Below the pieces are notes generated by a model, which was given only the letters and a program-made list of their open reading frames with translations, was not told the origin of the DNA and searched no databases. This document shows, piece after piece, positions 61,493 to 64,000 of a stretch of 64,000 nt of DNA; positions within the stretch are counted from its first letter, which is position 1, and each line of letters opens with the position of its first letter. Source of the stretch: Bacteroidales bacterium (GTDB taxonomy: Bacteria > Bacteroidota > Bacteroidia > Bacteroidales > UBA932); assembly GCA_017938925.1 (NCBI GenBank), contig JAGBAO010000017.1, forward strand, positions 1 to 64,000, written 5' to 3'. The position numbers and the translations under genes were made by a program.

Positions 61493-63172
61493 ATGGCAGA
61501 CGAGAAGATAATTTTTTCGATGAACGGGGTGGGCAAGATTCTGCCCCATAACAACAGGGTGATCCTCAAGGATATCTATCTTTCATTCTTCTATGGAGCA
61601 AAGATCGGTATCGTGGGTCTGAACGGCTCGGGAAAGTCAACCCTCATGAAGATCATTGCCGGAATCGAAACCGGATATCAGGGAGAGGTCGTATGGGCAC
61701 CCGGATACTCAGTGGGATACCTTGAGCAGGAGCCTCAGATGGATCCGGACAAGACCGTGATTGAGGTCGTTCAGGAAGGAGTCCAGGAAGTGATGGACAT
61801 CCTCAAGGAATACGAAGAGGTGAACATGAAGTTCTGCGAGCCTATGTCAGACGAAGAGATGACAGCTCTTATCGAGCGCCAGGGAGAGCTGACCGAAATG
61901 ATCGAGCACTGCGGGGGCTGGGAGATCGATTCAAAGCTTGAAAGAGCCATGGATGCCCTTCAGTGTCCTCCTTCCGATGCGAAGGTCAGCACGCTCAGTG
62001 GTGGAGAGCGCCGCCGTGTGGCTCTTTGCCGTCTTCTTCTGCGTCAGCCGGATGTCCTTCTGCTTGACGAGCCTACCAACCACCTCGACACCGAGAGTAT
62101 CCAGTGGCTTGAGGCCCACCTCCAGCAGTATAAGGGAACTGTAATTGCCGTGACCCATGACCGTTACTTCCTTGACAATGTGGCAGGATGGATCCTCGAA
62201 CTCGACAGGGGAGAGGGCATCCCTTGGAAGGGAAACTACTCTTCATGGCTGGATCAGAAGAGCACCCGTCTTGCACAGGAGGAAAAGCAGGAAAGCAAGC
62301 GCCGCAAGGCTCTGGAAAGGGAGCTCGAGTGGGTGCGTATGGCTCCTAAGGCACGTCATGCCAAGTCCAAGGCCCGTCTGGGTGCTTATGAAAAGCTCGC
62401 TGCCGATGACGGACGCGAGAAGGAGGCCAGCCTCGAGATCTTCATCCCTAACGGACCTCGTCTTGGAAACAAGGTCATCGAGTTCAAGAATGTTTCAAAG
62501 GCGTATGGCGACAAGCTTCTTTATGAAAACCTCAACTTCGTGCTTCCGCCAGCCGGAATCGTGGGCGTGATCGGACCTAACGGTGCAGGAAAGACCACTC
62601 TCTTCCGCCTTATCATGGGACTTGACACTCCGGATACGGGTGAGATCACCGTCGGTGAGACCGTCAAGCTTGCATATGTCGACCAGCAGCACAGGAGCAT
62701 AGATCCGGACAAGACCGTATATGAAACAATCGCGGAGAACTCCGAGTTCGTGAAGCTCGGCAAGAGGGAGGTGAATGCCCGTGCGTATGTGTCGCGCTTC
62801 AACTTCTCGGGAGCAGATCAGGAGAAACTCTGCGGCATTCTTTCCGGTGGTGAGAGAAACCGTCTCCACCTTGCCCTCACTCTCAAGGATGAAGGAAACG
62901 TGCTTCTTCTTGACGAGCCTACCAACGACGTGGATGTGAACACCATACGTGCGCTTGAGGAAGGTCTTGAGAACTTCGCCGGCTGTGCAGTTGTGATCTC
63001 ACACGACCGCTGGTTCCTGGACCGTATCGCAACACATATCCTTGCCTTCGAGGGAGATTCCCAGGTGTATTTCTTCGAAGGAACCTACAGCGAATACGAG
63101 GAGAACAAGAAACGCCGTCTCGGCAACGAAGAACCAAAGCGCTTCAAGTACAAGAAACTCATGGCTGAGTAG
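61493..63172 (+). CDS. ettA: ABC-F protein EttA (energy-dependent translational throttle)
   Basis: This 559-residue cytoplasmic protein binds the ribosomal E site and gates the first peptide bond according to ATP/ADP. Walker A motifs are GLNGSGKST (residue 42) and GPNGAGKTT; signatures are LSGGERRR and LSGGERNR; Walker B are DEPTNHLD and DEPTNDVD. The linker holds ELEWVRMAPKARHAKSKARL, typical of EttA, and the arm region between the Walker A and the signature of domain 1 is present. It lacks the C-terminal coiled coil of Uup. Confidence 0.93.
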   Translation: MADEKIIFSMNGVGKILPHNNRVILKDIYLSFFYGAKIGIVGLNGSGKSTLMKIIAGIETGYQGEVVWAPGYSVGYLEQEPQMDPDKTVIEVVQEGVQEVMDILKEYEEVNMKFCEPMSDEEMTALIERQGELTEMIEHCGGWEIDSKLERAMDALQCPPSDAKVSTLSGGERRRVALCRLLLRQPDVLLLDEPTNHLDTESIQWLEAHLQQYKGTVIAVTHDRYFLDNVAGWILELDRGEGIPWKGNYSSWLDQKSTRLAQEEKQESKRRKALERELEWVRMAPKARHAKSKARLGAYEKLAADDGREKEASLEIFIPNGPRLGNKVIEFKNVSKAYGDKLLYENLNFVLPPAGIVGVIGPNGAGKTTLFRLIMGLDTPDTGEITVGETVKLAYVDQQHRSIDPDKTVYETIAENSEFVKLGKREVNARAYVSRFNFSGADQEKLCGILSGGERNRLHLALTLKDEGNVLLLDEPTNDVDVNTIRALEEGLENFAGCAVVISHDRWFLDRIATHILAFEGDSQVYFFEGTYSEYEENKKRRLGNEEPKRFKYKKLMAE

Positions 63173-63180
63173 CTTTTACC

Positions 63181-64000
63181 ATGCTTTTCAGGAACATAAT
63201 CATTTCAGCAGTCATTCTGCTGCTGTCTTCCATATCGGCTTCCGCAGCCAGGGTGGGAGAAGGGGATTATGTCCCGGAAATCGGTAAAGGCGTCAGACCT
63301 GAAGTGCAGGTTCTCGAGAAGGAGCAGCGTGATGGCTATGAGTGCCGGATGATAGAATTTTCCGTAGAGGCGCAAGAAAGAATCAAGGCGTATCTTCTCG
63401 TCCCTGACGGTGCCTCTCGCAGGAACAGAAAACCGGCTATAGTGATGCTGCATGACCACGGGGCAAGATTTGACATAGGCAAGGAAAAGTTGGTGCGTCC
63501 CATGGGTGCGATGCTTCCTTTGGGAGAGGAAGATCATATTGCCCGCTCTTCCAGACAATGGGTAGATAAGAATTTCGACGGAGTATGGCTGGCCGACTCG
63601 CTGGCCTCTCTTGGGTATGTGGTCCTTGTGACTGATGCCCTGTATTGGGGTGACAGGTCGTCTGCCCAAGCGCAGCGCTGGTCTGAGCTGACCTATGGCG
63701 CGATCCCTGACAGGAAAATGGCCAAGACTTTGAAGACACAGGTGTACGAAGGGCAGCGCGATGTCTTTGCAGACCTCCAGTCCAAAGGAGTAATATGGGC
63801 TGAAAAGACGCTGCGTGATGATGTGGCGTCGGTGAAGCTGCTTGCAGCTCTGCCGTACGTCGATTCTGCCAGAATAGGTGCCTTCGGATTTTCCATGGGT
63901 GCTCACAGGTGCTGGCTTCTCTCTGCATTCTGCCAGGAGGTCAGATGTGGAGCGGTATTGTCCTGGATGACCACTCTGGAGGGATATGAGGGTAATAATG
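63181..64000 (+). CDS. Secreted dienelactone-hydrolase-like alpha/beta-hydrolase (cut by window edge)
   Basis: The frame runs open from ATG 63181 to the window end (273 residues visible). A signal peptide (IIISAVILLLSSISASAA) is followed by an alpha/beta-hydrolase fold: AIVMLHDHGARFD near the start and the nucleophile Ser in IGAFGFSMGAHRC at about residue 240. The Asp and His that complete the triad lie beyond the edge. It is related to dienelactone hydrolases and acetyl-xylan-type esterases. The start is eight bases after ettA, so they may be one transcript. Confidence 0.8.
   Translation, partial: MLFRNIIISAVILLLSSISASAARVGEGDYVPEIGKGVRPEVQVLEKEQRDGYECRMIEFSVEAQERIKAYLLVPDGASRRNRKPAIVMLHDHGARFDIGKEKLVRPMGAMLPLGEEDHIARSSRQWVDKNFDGVWLADSLASLGYVVLVTDALYWGDRSSAQAQRWSELTYGAIPDRKMAKTLKTQVYEGQRDVFADLQSKGVIWAEKTLRDDVASVKLLAALPYVDSARIGAFGFSMGAHRCWLLSAFCQEVRCGAVLSWMTTLEGYEGNN

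Overview
The window is chromosomal DNA from a member of the Bacteroidales; the genus cannot be fixed from the sequence alone. The evidence is the promoter grammar (TTTG, about 19 bases, TAnnTTTG, seen in front of many genes), a SusC/SusD pair, a GH89 enzyme, fimbrillin-like lipoproteins, a DUF4290 protein, and a housekeeping set (GyrA, LeuRS, FtsK, DnaJ, GrpE, L19) of Bacteroidetes type.

Region 1 (1-7.4 kb) is core genome. It holds the start of a leftward gene cut by the window edge, a leftward tRNA-Asp/tRNA-Val unit, a small heat-shock protein, a mannose-6-phosphate isomerase with an odd Cys/His-rich insert, HslR, the ABC-F protein Uup, grpE-dnaJ, rplS and tRNA-Arg(ACG).

Region 2 (7.4-32.8 kb) looks like an acquired island. 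It begins directly after tRNA-Arg. A second copy of the last 17 tRNA-end bases lies 206 bp further on, and related copies of a hairpin-rich repeat lie at both ends (7487-7558 and 32721-32773). Inside, one long rightward locus encodes a LacI regulator, a NAL/DHDPS-type aldolase, an SSS sodium symporter, a BNR lipoprotein, SusC, SusD, a DUF5017-like lipoprotein, a secreted fusion of a cysteine-less SUMF1 domain with a sialidase-like propeller, a GH89 alpha-N-acetylglucosaminidase, three proteins that share a C-terminal lectin-like module (two nearly identical in DNA), a 41-residue peptide, and a sialate O-acetylesterase. A translationally coupled cassette of PfkB kinase, SIS isomerase and RbsD/FucU mutarotase follows. 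I infer a polysaccharide-utilisation locus for sialylated, O-acetylated, alpha-GlcNAc-bearing host glycans such as mucin. The glycan is bound and trimmed at the surface, imported by SusCD, cut further by periplasmic enzymes, and the sugars are taken in by the symporter. The distal end holds a DUF4325 (STAS-like) gene, a hypothetical gene and an AbiEi/AbiEii toxin-antitoxin pair, all leftward.

Region 3 (32.8-64 kb) returns to core genome: an AddAB-like helicase-nuclease pair, DUF4290-FtsK-LolA, an esterase and an AI-2E-family permease, a 40-residue protein with its own promoter, ClpC, GyrA (Leu at the Ser83 quinolone-resistance position), a TPR protein, PhoH, a CapA-like protein, a SPOR lipoprotein, a peptidase-like protein without most M28 metal ligands fused to a TonB C-terminal domain, LeuRS, two tandem YitT proteins, a membrane-bound AraC-type regulator, EttA, and a hydrolase cut by the right edge.
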